From NCBI GenBank assembly GCA_001898935.1, contig MKVT01000012.1, positions 1 through 33,827 of the forward strand: a DNA stretch of 33,827 bases, in the 5' to 3' direction. The notes under the pieces were generated by a model. It was not told the DNA's origin, did no database searches, and saw nothing but the letters and a program-made list of their open reading frames with translations. A program made the position numbers and the translations under genes. This document shows, piece after piece, positions 7,174 to 17,033 of this stretch. The DNA is from Paludibacter sp. 47-17 (GTDB lineage: Bacteria > Bacteroidota > Bacteroidia > Bacteroidales > Paludibacteraceae). Position 1 is the stretch's first letter. The number at the start of each line of letters is the position of its first letter.

Positions 7174-10100
7174 ATGAGAAAACTAGCGTTTTTATTGGCC
7201 AGCCTGTTCCTGATCGGTATCGGTATGGCGAATGCTCAGACACGGGCTATCTCCGGGAAAGTCGTTTCGGGAGACGACGGTCAGCCGATTATCGGGGGAA
7301 CGGTACTGGTGAAGGGAACCACACAAGGAACCATTACCGGTGCTGATGGCGGATTTATGCTGACTGTCCCTGCGTCGGCAAAAGCAATTACTGTATCGTA
7401 TGTAGGGATGAAAACAGCAGAGGTAAACCTGACGGGCACTTCGGTTTACAATGTGACACTCGTGTCGGATGCCATTGGTATCGAAGAAGTGGTAGTGGTT
7501 GGGTATGGAACCCAGCTTAAACGCGATGTTACCAGTTCGATTTCGAAAGTAAAAGGGGGCGATTTGGCCGATAAGGCCACTCCGAGTTTTGTGCAGCAGC
7601 TGGCCGGCCGTGCAGCAGGGGTACAGATTACTCAAAGTTCGGGCGACCTGAGTACTCCTCCCAATATTCGTATTCGTGGGGTCAATACAATTTCTTCGGG
7701 ATCGCAGCCACTCATCGTAGTCAATGGTGTTCCTGTAACTTCGGGTAATATCGGCGGTACGTATACCAACAACAATCCTCTGGCCGATATCAATCCTTCG
7801 GACATCGAATCCATCGAAATTCTGAAGGACGGAGCAGCTACGGCTATTTATGGTTCGCGTGCATCGAACGGTGTAATCCTGGTTACTACCAAGAAAGGGA
7901 CCACTCAACGTACAAAAGTGACCTACGATGCATGGTTTGCCAGCTCGCAGGCATCGCGTCTCTACAACTTGCTCAATGCCGAGCAGTTTGTTGAAATTGC
8001 GAACGAAAAAAATTCCAATATCGGTTCGACAATCAAAAACGCGGTGATGGATCCGGAAGGTACCAATACCAACTGGAACGACCATGTGTTCCGTACCGGT
8101 TTCCAGCAAAGTCATAACCTCTCGGTTGCAGGTGGTACCGATGAAACTCAGTTCTACCTCTCGGCCGGTTACAGCGACCAGGAAGGTATTGTTATCAACA
8201 ATAATTTCAGCCGCTACACCTTTAATGCCAGTGTGGACCAAAAATTATTCAAATGGATGAAAGCCGGTTTCTCGATGAACGGATCATTCCAGAACAACTC
8301 GGGACCTATCAAGGGAACCAACAGCTTGTCCGACAATATGTATGCTGTAACCCGTATGTTGCCCAACGTAAAAGTGTACGACGATACACATCCAACCGGC
8401 TACAATATCGACGTTACCAGTCCGAAGAGTTTAGGGCGTGGGGCCAACCTCGTGCCCATCGATCTCACCGTGCCTAATATCGTTTGGGTATTGAATACCA
8501 ATGTGCAGCTCAACGAATCGTACCGTATCATGCCAACTGCCTATGCCGAGTTTACTCCTGTTAAAGGCTTGGTGGTGAAGTCGTTGATAGGGTCGGATAT
8601 CTCGTTGCTCGACAACCTGTATGCCTGGTACCCACAAAGTGGCGACGGTCAGGGCTACAAAGGGTTGATCAGTAATACGCATTATACCCGCAAACGCTGG
8701 ACTTTCCAGAACGTAGCCAATTACAAAACCACGCTGGCCGACGATCACAACCTCGATTTAACAGGGGTGGCCGAGTGGTCGAAATATACCTATCGTTCGG
8801 TAACTGCCGGAGCACAGGATATGTCGAGTTCATTTTTTATGCCTTATATTATTTCCAATACCTATAATACTCAGTCGTCGGGCGGGGGATTCACCCAGAA
8901 TGGTATTTCATCGTACCTGCTCCGAGCCAACTACAACTGGCGAAACAATGTATACGTAGGTGGTTCGTACCGTCGCGACGGTTTGTCGAAATTACCGAAA
9001 GACAACCGTTGGGGTAATTTCTGGGGAGGATCGGCCGCCGTACGTTTGTCGGGCTTCGACTTCTGGGCTCCGCTGAAGGGATCGATCAACGACTTCAAGC
9101 TCCGCGCCAGCTTTGCCGAAGTAGGTAACGACGATATCGGTAACTTTGCTTACCTCGATCAGTTTTCGTCGCAGTTGTATGGAACGCAAACAGGTATTTC
9201 GTATTATACTACCGGTAATCCCAACCTGCGCTGGGAAAAACAACGCATCCTCGACTACGGGTTCGATATGGCCTTGTTCGATCGCGTGAATATATCGGTT
9301 GCTTTCTGGGAAAAAATAAATACCGATATCGTTCTCGATGCTCCGACTCCTCCGTCGCTGGGTATTCCCTGGAACGTGATCAGCCAGAATATCGGTTCGG
9401 TCGAAAATAACGGTATGGAAATCGAAATCAGCGGTACGGTAGTGAAGACCAAGGACTTCAGCTACAATGCTTCGCTTAATTTCTCGACCCAGCACAACGT
9501 GGTAACCAAGTTGATCTCCGATATGAAGTACGAACATTATATTATTCGTGAAGGCGAATCGATGCGTTCGTTGTATGGTTTTGTTTACAAGGGTGTGAAC
9601 ATGGCCAACGGTTATCCGATGTACGAAAAAGCCGATGGAACTATTATTCAGGGTAACCCCAACGACAGCAAATATTACCAATACGATGCCGCCAACCCGG
9701 GTACGCTCGGAGCTGTTTCGTCGCTGTCGGCCGACGATAAGAAAGTGCTGGGCAACACGATACCGACCTGGTTTGGTGGTTTCGACAATACTTTCCGTTA
9801 CAAAAACTTTGATTTGAATGTATTCTTCCGTTTCTCGGGAGGAAATCAGATTGCCAACGTAACCCGCCGCGACCTGTTAAACATGTATTTCCAGAACAAT
9901 GGTGTCGAAATCCTCGATCGTTGGAAAAGTCCGACCGAACCCGGTAATGGTCAGGTGCCGATTATCCAGTACGGACGTGGAAACTTCCTGAACCTCGAGT
10001 CGGACGGTTCGTCGCGCTGGGTCGAAGATGGCGACTTTCTGAAACTGCAGAACGTATCGTTGGGTTACACCTTGCCCAAAAGCGTTAGCAATAAATTGAC

Positions 10101-10260
10101 ATTGAATCAGGTGCGTTGCTATGTTCAGGCACAAAACCTGTTTACGATTACCGGATATTCGGGTCTCGATCCTGAAGTATATACTCAGGCCATGGGTATC
10201 GACTGGAACGGTAACCCGCAGCAAATAAGCTTCACTTTCGGTGTGAATGTTGAGTTTTAA
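7174..10260 (+). CDS. SusC-like TonB-dependent outer-membrane transporter (pair 1)
   Basis: A 1028-residue outer-membrane beta-barrel of the SusC/RagA family that imports oligosaccharides or other oligomers captured by its SusD partner, powered by TonB. A signal peptide (1-22, ending ANAQ) precedes a carboxypeptidase-regulatory-like domain (about 23-100: SGKVVSGDDGQPI, SYVGMK). A TonB-box-like segment EEVVVVGYG (104-112) follows, then the plug with IRIRGVNTISSGSQPLIVVN and DGAATAIYGSRASNGVILVTTK, and a barrel ending in aromatic VEF. The start at 7174 was chosen because it gives a clean signal peptide, lies downstream of the predicted transcription start and matches the start context of susC 2. 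Codon use resembles the housekeeping genes. The cognate susD follows after 28 bases. The substrate is unknown. Confidence 0.97.
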   Translation: MRKLAFLLASLFLIGIGMANAQTRAISGKVVSGDDGQPIIGGTVLVKGTTQGTITGADGGFMLTVPASAKAITVSYVGMKTAEVNLTGTSVYNVTLVSDAIGIEEVVVVGYGTQLKRDVTSSISKVKGGDLADKATPSFVQQLAGRAAGVQITQSSGDLSTPPNIRIRGVNTISSGSQPLIVVNGVPVTSGNIGGTYTNNNPLADINPSDIESIEILKDGAATAIYGSRASNGVILVTTKKGTTQRTKVTYDAWFASSQASRLYNLLNAEQFVEIANEKNSNIGSTIKNAVMDPEGTNTNWNDHVFRTGFQQSHNLSVAGGTDETQFYLSAGYSDQEGIVINNNFSRYTFNASVDQKLFKWMKAGFSMNGSFQNNSGPIKGTNSLSDNMYAVTRMLPNVKVYDDTHPTGYNIDVTSPKSLGRGANLVPIDLTVPNIVWVLNTNVQLNESYRIMPTAYAEFTPVKGLVVKSLIGSDISLLDNLYAWYPQSGDGQGYKGLISNTHYTRKRWTFQNVANYKTTLADDHNLDLTGVAEWSKYTYRSVTAGAQDMSSSFFMPYIISNTYNTQSSGGGFTQNGISSYLLRANYNWRNNVYVGGSYRRDGLSKLPKDNRWGNFWGGSAAVRLSGFDFWAPLKGSINDFKLRASFAEVGNDDIGNFAYLDQFSSQLYGTQTGISYYTTGNPNLRWEKQRILDYGFDMALFDRVNISVAFWEKINTDIVLDAPTPPSLGIPWNVISQNIGSVENNGMEIEISGTVVKTKDFSYNASLNFSTQHNVVTKLISDMKYEHYIIREGESMRSLYGFVYKGVNMANGYPMYEKADGTIIQGNPNDSKYYQYDAANPGTLGAVSSLSADDKKVLGNTIPTWFGGFDNTFRYKNFDLNVFFRFSGGNQIANVTRRDLLNMYFQNNGVEILDRWKSPTEPGNGQVPIIQYGRGNFLNLESDGSSRWVEDGDFLKLQNVSLGYTLPKSVSNKLTLNQVRCYVQAQNLFTITGYSGLDPEVYTQAMGIDWNGNPQQISFTFGVNVEF

Positions 10261-10288
10261 TCAATTTATCTTTAATAAATAGGAAAAT

Positions 10289-11908
10289 ATGAAACGAAAT
10301 AAATTATTTCAGATAGCGGGCATCGGCCTTATTACTTCGGCATTATTCTTTGCTTCGTGCAACGAAGAGGTGCTCGATCTGATGCCTAAAGATACGGTAG
10401 GTTACGAGGATGCATTCAACACTCCCGCCATGTGCGAATTGTCGATGGTGGGTTGTTACGATGCAGCGCAGAGCGGCTATTATCCGGGTAATAACCAGCG
10501 TCGTGGTTATCCGTTTGGAGCCGCATCGATCGAGCAAGGCGATATGCGTGGCGAAGATATGCTCAATGTGCAGGCGTTTTTTGCCATTACCTACGGAAGT
10601 ACTTACGGAACTTCGTCGCCCAACGGTCAGGCACACTGGGAATGTACGTATCAGATGATCAATAAGATTAATATTTGTATTGAAGGTTTTCAGCTGGCAG
10701 CCAGTAAAAATATCCTTACTGCCGAGCAGGCAAAGGCTTACGAAGCTGAAGCGAAATTCCTCCGTGCATTGGGATATCATGAACTGTTGATTCACTTTGC
10801 CCGTCCGTATGCCGATACCCCGGGAGCTACCCATCCGGGTGTTCCTTTGAACCTGGTGCCGATCAATTCCATCGAAAAAGTGGAAGCAGCCAAGAGCGCA
10901 GGTCGCGCCAGCGTAAAACAGGTGTACGATCAGATTTTACTCGATCTTGATTATGCCGAAGCCAATCTGCCCGCTACCCGTACATCGAAAGCGCTGAGTA
11001 TTTCGAGAGCTACCAAAGGTGCTGCTATCGGTTTGAAAGCCCGTGTCTATCAGCATATAGGCGACCAGCCAAAAGTGATTTCCGAATCGGCAAAAATTGT
11101 AAATGCTTCGGGCGAAAGTCCAATCGGAGGCTATAAGCTTACCACTGAACCAAGTGGTCCGTTTACCGCCAACAACAACAATACCGAATCGATGTTCTCG
11201 ATTGAAAATTCGGAACTGGATAATGCTACGGTGAACGGATCGCTTTCGCAGTTCTACACCAGCGTTCGTTCGCTCGTTTGCATCAGCCCCATTATTTTCA
11301 ACGAAAAACAATGGCTGGCCACCGACAAACGCCGTACGCAGCTCGTCGCTTACAGCAATGCCTATTCGGCCCGTCACCTGTATTGGGTCGATAAATACAA
11401 AGCGCGCGAAAAAATGTCGGATTGGACGCCGATTCTCCGCTATGCCGAAGTGTTGCTTACCTATGCCGAGGCCGAAGCGCGCGTTAATGGTAAAACTCAA
11501 CTCGCCGTTGATTTGCTCAATAAAGTACGCAACCGTTCGGTTACCGCGGCAGCCGATCAGTTTACACTGGCCAGTTTTGCAACAGCCGACGATCTGATCA
11601 AGGCCATCCTGATGGAGCGTCGTATCGAACTGGTGGGCGAAGGCCGTCGCTGGGCCGATATTCATCGTCTGGCCAAGGATCCTAAGTTTTTCGTAGCCGG
11701 TAATCCCGGAGTATCGGGAGTTCCCGCCAAAGTTGCCACCGGTAACGTAGCTGCCAATTCGTGGAATGCGGCCAGTGGTGTGGTGGATGCGGCGATTCTG
11801 AAAATCGCTCCTTACGATTACGCCGATAAACGGTATGTTTTCCCATTGCCTGATTCGGAAACTGCTACCAACCCGAAACTGAAAGAACAACAGAATCCGG
11901 GATGGTAA
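10289..11908 (+). CDS. SusD-like surface substrate-binding lipoprotein (pair 1)
   Basis: A 539-residue SusD/RagB-family lipoprotein that lids the SusC barrel and captures substrate at the cell surface. The lipobox LFFASC puts the acylated cysteine at residue 24. It is followed by acidic residues (NEEVLD), as in Bacteroidetes lipoproteins exported to the surface. Typical SusD features include the TPR-like N-terminal half (EAKFLRALGYHELLIHFARPYADTPG) and the C-terminal RRIELVGEGRRWADIHRL signature, with the protein ending in NPGW. Length is normal. It is co-transcribed with the preceding susC and followed by a terminator. Confidence 0.96.
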   Translation: MKRNKLFQIAGIGLITSALFFASCNEEVLDLMPKDTVGYEDAFNTPAMCELSMVGCYDAAQSGYYPGNNQRRGYPFGAASIEQGDMRGEDMLNVQAFFAITYGSTYGTSSPNGQAHWECTYQMINKINICIEGFQLAASKNILTAEQAKAYEAEAKFLRALGYHELLIHFARPYADTPGATHPGVPLNLVPINSIEKVEAAKSAGRASVKQVYDQILLDLDYAEANLPATRTSKALSISRATKGAAIGLKARVYQHIGDQPKVISESAKIVNASGESPIGGYKLTTEPSGPFTANNNNTESMFSIENSELDNATVNGSLSQFYTSVRSLVCISPIIFNEKQWLATDKRRTQLVAYSNAYSARHLYWVDKYKAREKMSDWTPILRYAEVLLTYAEAEARVNGKTQLAVDLLNKVRNRSVTAAADQFTLASFATADDLIKAILMERRIELVGEGRRWADIHRLAKDPKFFVAGNPGVSGVPAKVATGNVAANSWNAASGVVDAAILKIAPYDYADKRYVFPLPDSETATNPKLKEQQNPGW

Positions 11909-11950
11909 AATGTAAACAAATGAATAAATAATCAGAATTTATTAGTATTT

Positions 11951-11984
11951 AACACAGGTCGTCTGGATTCAGGCGGCCTGTGTT
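11951..11984 (+). terminator. Intrinsic terminator after susCD pair 1
   Basis: AACACAGGTCGTCTG (11951-11965) pairs with CAGGCGGCCTGTGTT (11970-11984): 15 bp with two G-U wobbles and a GATT tetraloop, followed by the T-rich TGTTTG. It separates the two SusCD operons. The rest of the gap (11985-12174) holds the next promoter and leader. Confidence 0.85.
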
Positions 11985-12081
11985 TGTTTGCTGAAAACCT
12001 AAAAAGCAAGCAAAATATGCTTTATAGCATCATTTTAATGCATATTAATCAAAAAAAATTTCAGATTCCTGGAAAATGATG

Positions 12082-12111
12082 TTGTATAATTAAATTAATT
12101 ATTTACTTTTG
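12082..12111 (+). promoter_or_regulatory. Promoter of susCD pair 2
   Basis: TTG (12082-12084), 19 bases, then TACTTTTG (12104-12111), an exact TAnnTTTG. The -7 element lies 71 bases before the ATG, against 70 bases in pair 1, and the sequence after it (GCAGTTCGTGAAA) resembles that of pair 1 (GCGATCGTGAAA). Confidence 0.75.
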
Positions 12112-12143
12112 CAGTTCGTGAAAAGAAATTAACAATAAAAAGA

Positions 12144-12174
12144 AACTTGAAGTTAAACAAAAAATGGTAAATTT
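12144..12174 (+). promoter_or_regulatory. Conserved susC leader with AACTTGAAGTT dyad (copy 2)
   Basis: AACTTGAAGTT at 12144-12154 lies 20 bases before the start codon. Together with the 21-base block across the ATG (12166-12186), it repeats the leader of pair 1 even though the coding sequences diverge strongly afterwards. Confidence 0.5.
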
Positions 12175-15100
12175 ATGAGAAAACTAACGTTCTTACTCGC
12201 CCTTCTTTTTGTAGGAGTGAGTGTAGTACTGGCTCAGACCACTTACTCAGGGAAAGTAGTTTCCGCGGAAGACGGCGAGCCTATTGTGGGGGCAACAGTG
12301 ATGGTGAAAGGTACCACTACCGGTACAATTACTAACGTTAATGGTAACTTTACAATTGCCTTGCCCGGCAACAACCGTACATTGGTTATTACCTATGTAG
12401 GTATGAAGTCGATGGAGGTACAGGCCACACAAAATATGGTTGTGCGTCTGGAAGCCGACACCGAAGTGTTGGAAGAAGTGCTTGTAGTTGCGTATGGTTC
12501 TGCAAAGAAATCGGCATTTACGGGGTCAGCAGCCGTTATTAAAGCTGAAAAGCTTTCGCAACGGTCGGTATCAAACGTAACCAATGCTTTAGCAGGTCAG
12601 GTGGCGGGTGTACAGGTTACTTCCAGCAATGGTCAGCCTGGTACTACTTCTACGGTTCGTATTCGTGGTATTGGTTCGATGAGTGCCAGCAACGCTCCTT
12701 TGTATGTTGTGGATGGAGTGCCTTACGATGGAAGTATTTCGGCAATTAACCCACAGGATATCGAAAGTATGACGGTATTGAAAGATGCTGCAGCTAATGC
12801 TATCTACGGTTCTCGTGGTGCCAATGGTGTAATCCTTATCACTACTAAAAAGTCGACTTCTAAAGAAGCGATTATTTCGGTTGATGCTAAATGGGGTTCG
12901 AACTCCAGGGCAGTTCCGAATTACGATGTAATGACTGATCCTGCAATGTATTATGAAACATTCTACAAATCGTTGTTCAACTCGCGTGTCAACAACGGTC
13001 AGAGTGCAGCCGCAGCTTACGCTTATGCCGATGCTACATTAACATCCAAGGATGGTTTAGGCTATATGGTATATACTGTTCCTGCTGGTGAAAAGTTTAT
13101 CGGTACCAACTTTAAAATGAATCCTAAGGCTACGTTGGGTTATAAAGATGCTGATTATTACTACACTCCCGACAATTGGTACAACGAGCTTTTCGATAAA
13201 GGTAACCTACGTCAGGAATACAATGTTTCGATTGCCGGTTCTTCAGATAAACTGAATTATTATATGTCGGCCGGTTATCTTGATGATAGCGGTATCGTTG
13301 ACGGTTCTGGCTTCAATCGCTACACTGGGTTTGCAAAAGTAGATTATCAGGCAAAAAAATGGTTAAAGGTAGGAACTAACTTAGGTCTTACGAATTACGA
13401 TATTCAATCACCGGGAGGACAAACATCATGGGGTTCGTCGGGCAACTTGTTCTACGTAAGTAATATGATTGCTCCTATTTATCCTATGTATGTTCGTAAT
13501 ACCGATGGAAGCATCAAAGTGGACAACCGCGGAATTACTGTATACGACTTTGGAGGTTCGTCGACAAACTTTACCCGTGCATTTATGCCGTTGGCTAACC
13601 CGGGTATTACGTTAAAACTTGACAAATCGCACCAATTTACCGATGTTGTAAACGGGAAATGGTATGCTATTGCTGATATTTTTGAAGGATTCCAGTTGAC
13701 AGCCAATTTTGCAACCAATGTAACAAACGAACGTTCCAATAATTTGTACAACCAGTTCTACGGAGGTAGTGTAGGTAGCAGCGGTGCCGTTTCTGTTTCG
13801 CACTACCGTCAGTTAGGTGTGAATCAACAATATCTGGCTACTTATCGTAAGACAATCAATAATGTACATAATATCGATTTGTTAGCTGGTTATGAGTCGT
13901 ACCGATTGAAAATGCAAAGTTTATCGGGATCTAATACCATGCTTTACAACCCGTATGTGGGAGAATTGAGTAATGCAATTCAAACTCCTCCTCAGGTAGG
14001 ATCGAGTACTTCAAAATATGCTACTGAAGGATACCTTACTCGTTTGCAGTACGATTATGATGGCAAATACTTCTTCAGTGGATCGTATCGTCGTGATGCT
14101 TCGTCGCGTTTCCATCCTGATAATCGTTGGGGTAACTTTGGTAGTGCTGGTGCATCGTGGTTGATCTCTAAAGAAGATTTCATGAGCAGCTTCGATTGGA
14201 TTGATATGTTGAAAATTAAGGGAAGTTACGGAGCTCAGGGTAACGATAACATAGGAAATTACTATGCATATCTTGATCAGTATACGGTAGCTAATAGTAA
14301 TGGTGATTTTGCAGTGTCGTTCAGCTATAAAGGAAACAAAGATATCACATGGGAAACTTCACATGCTTTCAATACGGGTGTTGACTTTGAATTGTTCGGT
14401 CGCCGCTTGACTGGGGGGATTGAATACTTTGTAAGAACAACTACCGACTTGCTTTACAATCAACCAGTTCCTATCTCGTTAGGGTATAGTTCTTTCCCAA
14501 CAAATATTGGTTCGATTGTAAATAACGGGGTTGAGCTTGAATTGAATGGTGTGCTTTACAGATCGAAAGATATTGAGTGGACGGCTAACTTCAATGCCAC
14601 TTCGTATAAAAATGAGATTACCGATTTGGCAGAAAATATCAAGAAAGATGGTCAAAAGGGAACAAACTACATTTACAAAATCGGCGGATCGTTGTATAAT
14701 ACGTATATGAGAGAATATGCCGGTGTTGATCAGGTTACAGGTAAGGCATTGTATTATATTGACCCGGATAATGGGGACAGAAATACAACCGATGATTATC
14801 AAAAAGCTAAACAGTCTGATTTAGGAAGTACCTTGGCTAAAGTATACGGTGGTTTCGGGACCCAGGTAAATGCTTATGGTTTCGACGTGTCGGTACAGAT
14901 GTCGTATCAGCTGGGTGGTAAATTGTATGATGGGTCGTACGAGGCATTGATGCACAGTGGCGACTCGAGAGGTACTAACTGGCACAAGGATATTTTGAAG
15001 TCGTGGACCCCTGAAAATCCATCTGCAACTATCCCACGTTTAAGTTCATTGGATGTTACTTATCAGTATCAATCTTCCCGCTTCTTAACGAGTTCCGATT

Positions 15101-15333
15101 ATTTAAGTCTTAATAGTGTAATGTTGGGCTATACACTGCCTAAAAACATGATAAGTAAACTTCATTTGTCAAGTGCAAGAGTGTACGTTTCTGGAGATAA
15201 TTTAGGCGTATTGTCTGCTCGCAGAGGTTTAGACCCCCGTCAGTCATTAGGTTTAGGTAGTTCTACAACTTCAGGTAACTTTAGTTATTCGGCTTTGAAA
15301 ACCATTACCGGAGGCATCTCTATTAAATTTTAA
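12175..15333 (+). CDS. SusC-like TonB-dependent outer-membrane transporter (pair 2)
   Basis: A 1052-residue SusC/RagA-family TonB-dependent transporter. A signal peptide (1-21, ending VVLAQ) leads into a carboxypeptidase-regulatory-like domain (SGKVVSAEDGEPIVGATV at about 25-42, ITYVGMK at 72-78). The TonB-box-like segment EEVLVVAYG (100-108) and a plug domain (TVRIRGIGSMSASNAPLYVV, then DAAANAIYGSRGANGVILITTK) follow, and the barrel ends in ISIKF. It is a clear paralogue of the upstream SusC but not a recent copy. Synonymous codon use is markedly AT-richer (TTA, TCT, GGT, GCT) than in pair 1. It is followed after 26 bases by its own susD and then by a third lipoprotein gene, so the three form one operon. 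The substrate is unknown. Confidence 0.97.
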   Translation: MRKLTFLLALLFVGVSVVLAQTTYSGKVVSAEDGEPIVGATVMVKGTTTGTITNVNGNFTIALPGNNRTLVITYVGMKSMEVQATQNMVVRLEADTEVLEEVLVVAYGSAKKSAFTGSAAVIKAEKLSQRSVSNVTNALAGQVAGVQVTSSNGQPGTTSTVRIRGIGSMSASNAPLYVVDGVPYDGSISAINPQDIESMTVLKDAAANAIYGSRGANGVILITTKKSTSKEAIISVDAKWGSNSRAVPNYDVMTDPAMYYETFYKSLFNSRVNNGQSAAAAYAYADATLTSKDGLGYMVYTVPAGEKFIGTNFKMNPKATLGYKDADYYYTPDNWYNELFDKGNLRQEYNVSIAGSSDKLNYYMSAGYLDDSGIVDGSGFNRYTGFAKVDYQAKKWLKVGTNLGLTNYDIQSPGGQTSWGSSGNLFYVSNMIAPIYPMYVRNTDGSIKVDNRGITVYDFGGSSTNFTRAFMPLANPGITLKLDKSHQFTDVVNGKWYAIADIFEGFQLTANFATNVTNERSNNLYNQFYGGSVGSSGAVSVSHYRQLGVNQQYLATYRKTINNVHNIDLLAGYESYRLKMQSLSGSNTMLYNPYVGELSNAIQTPPQVGSSTSKYATEGYLTRLQYDYDGKYFFSGSYRRDASSRFHPDNRWGNFGSAGASWLISKEDFMSSFDWIDMLKIKGSYGAQGNDNIGNYYAYLDQYTVANSNGDFAVSFSYKGNKDITWETSHAFNTGVDFELFGRRLTGGIEYFVRTTTDLLYNQPVPISLGYSSFPTNIGSIVNNGVELELNGVLYRSKDIEWTANFNATSYKNEITDLAENIKKDGQKGTNYIYKIGGSLYNTYMREYAGVDQVTGKALYYIDPDNGDRNTTDDYQKAKQSDLGSTLAKVYGGFGTQVNAYGFDVSVQMSYQLGGKLYDGSYEALMHSGDSRGTNWHKDILKSWTPENPSATIPRLSSLDVTYQYQSSRFLTSSDYLSLNSVMLGYTLPKNMISKLHLSSARVYVSGDNLGVLSARRGLDPRQSLGLGSSTTSGNFSYSALKTITGGISIKF

Positions 15334-15359
15334 GTTTTTAATTTATAAAATTAAACATT

Positions 15360-17012
15360 ATGAAATTAGCTCATAAAATATTTATTTTTACATTGGGATG
15401 TGGTCTTGTGACTTCATGTGCGGATTTGGATACCTATCCAGAAGGAGGTACCTTTACTGCCGACCAAAAAACTGCGACTGCTGCAGCTCTTCCTGAGCGC
15501 CTGTCAGCAGATGTAAACGGTATGTTTGCCGTTATTGGTAAACAGTATGCTGTATTCGGTTCTGCATCGTCGCGTGATGATGATGCAGGATATCCTACTG
15601 TGTGTCTATCGCAGGATTTGAATGGTCCCGATATGGTAAGTGACAATAGCAACTATAACTGGTTCTCTGTAAGCAGTCAGTATCAGGATCGTTCCGATAC
15701 ATATGCCAACCCTTACATGCGTTGGGCTGTATTTTATAATCAGATTAAGTTGGCCAATGATATCCTGGCAACTATTCCTGCCGATACTGAAGTGCCTCAG
15801 TTAAAGATATATAAAGCACAGGCAAAAGCAGTACGAGCATTCGATTATTTATCGTTGGTTCCTTATTTCCAATTTAAATATAAAGGAAACGAAGATAAGC
15901 CATCTGTACCTATTGTAACTGAAAATATGACTGGTGATCCTTCCAATAATCCTCGTGCCACTTTACGTGAAGTGTACGAATTAATCATGTCGGATTTGGA
16001 TGAAGCTATTGCTGGTCTTGATGGTTATGTGAGAATCTCAAAAGCAGAAATTGATCAGAAGGTGGCTTATGGATTACGCGCACGTGCTAATTTGTATATG
16101 GAGAACTGGGCGGCAGCTGCAGCTGATGCCGAAAAAGCGATGGCTGGTTACACTCCTTATTCGAGAGCACAGGTATCTACACCTACTTTTATTAATGCGA
16201 ATGATCAAAACTGGATGTGGGCAATTATTCTTACCCCTACTAATATCCCCGACGCTTATCCGTCGTGGCCATCTGTATTAGGTTCGTTCTCAGGTGATTC
16301 ATATTCGGCAGGTGTTGCTTGTTATAAATCGGTAAACCGACTCTTGTTTGATAAAATTCCTGCAACCGACGTTCGTAAAGGTTGGTGGGTTGACGAGAAC
16401 CTGACTTCGCCTAACCTGGCTAATGTTACCTGGGGTTCAGCGACAGGCAATGCTGTTGCCACGTTGGAAATTCCTGATGTTAAATTGCCTTTCATTCCTT
16501 ATACCAATGTTAAATTCGGACAATATGGATTCATTGGTAATAATATCAATGCTGGCGACTGGTGCATGATGCGTGTTGAAGAAATGATTTTGCTCAGGGC
16601 CGAGGCTCTTGCAATGGCGGGTGATTTGGCTGGAGGAAAAACACTGTTGCAGAATTTTGTAACGACCTATCGCGATCCTGCTTATGTGTCTACAGCTGCT
16701 ACTGCACAGGCATTCCAGGACGAAGTATGGTTACAACGTCGCATTGAACTCTGGGGCGAAGGTTTCGCGATGTCGGATATCATGCGTTTAGGAAAAAATG
16801 TCGTTCGCTTTAAAGAAGGTGTTCAATCGAATTTTCCCGACGACTTTAAATTCAATATTGCAGCCAATGATGGTTATCTGTTGCTTAGAATACCTCAACG
16901 TGAAACTAACAATAACCGAGGTATTCCATTGTCGGCCAACAATAACCAAGGATCAGCACCTGCGCCAGGTAACGGAGCTGGCTTAACTGATGGTGTTGTT
17001 GTTACTGATTAA
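15360..17012 (+). CDS. SusD-like surface substrate-binding lipoprotein (pair 2)
   Basis: A 550-residue SusD/RagB-family lipoprotein. The signal peptide ends in the lipobox GLVTSC, with C20 acylated and acidic residues just after it (ADLDTYPEGG). TPR-type helices are seen around AQAKAVRAFDYLSLVPYF and LRARANLYMENWAAAAADAEKA. The C-terminal signature RRIELWGEGFAMSDIMRLGK replaces the GRRW form of pair 1. The tail carries an extra Asn/Gly/Pro-rich stretch (about 515-550) after the usual end of the fold. Like its SusC, it is AT-rich. It should form the lid of the SusC 2 transporter; specificity cannot be read. Confidence 0.95.
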   Translation: MKLAHKIFIFTLGCGLVTSCADLDTYPEGGTFTADQKTATAAALPERLSADVNGMFAVIGKQYAVFGSASSRDDDAGYPTVCLSQDLNGPDMVSDNSNYNWFSVSSQYQDRSDTYANPYMRWAVFYNQIKLANDILATIPADTEVPQLKIYKAQAKAVRAFDYLSLVPYFQFKYKGNEDKPSVPIVTENMTGDPSNNPRATLREVYELIMSDLDEAIAGLDGYVRISKAEIDQKVAYGLRARANLYMENWAAAAADAEKAMAGYTPYSRAQVSTPTFINANDQNWMWAIILTPTNIPDAYPSWPSVLGSFSGDSYSAGVACYKSVNRLLFDKIPATDVRKGWWVDENLTSPNLANVTWGSATGNAVATLEIPDVKLPFIPYTNVKFGQYGFIGNNINAGDWCMMRVEEMILLRAEALAMAGDLAGGKTLLQNFVTTYRDPAYVSTAATAQAFQDEVWLQRRIELWGEGFAMSDIMRLGKNVVRFKEGVQSNFPDDFKFNIAANDGYLLLRIPQRETNNNRGIPLSANNNQGSAPAPGNGAGLTDGVVVTD

Positions 17013-17033
17013 TATTTAAAATTCGAATTTAAT

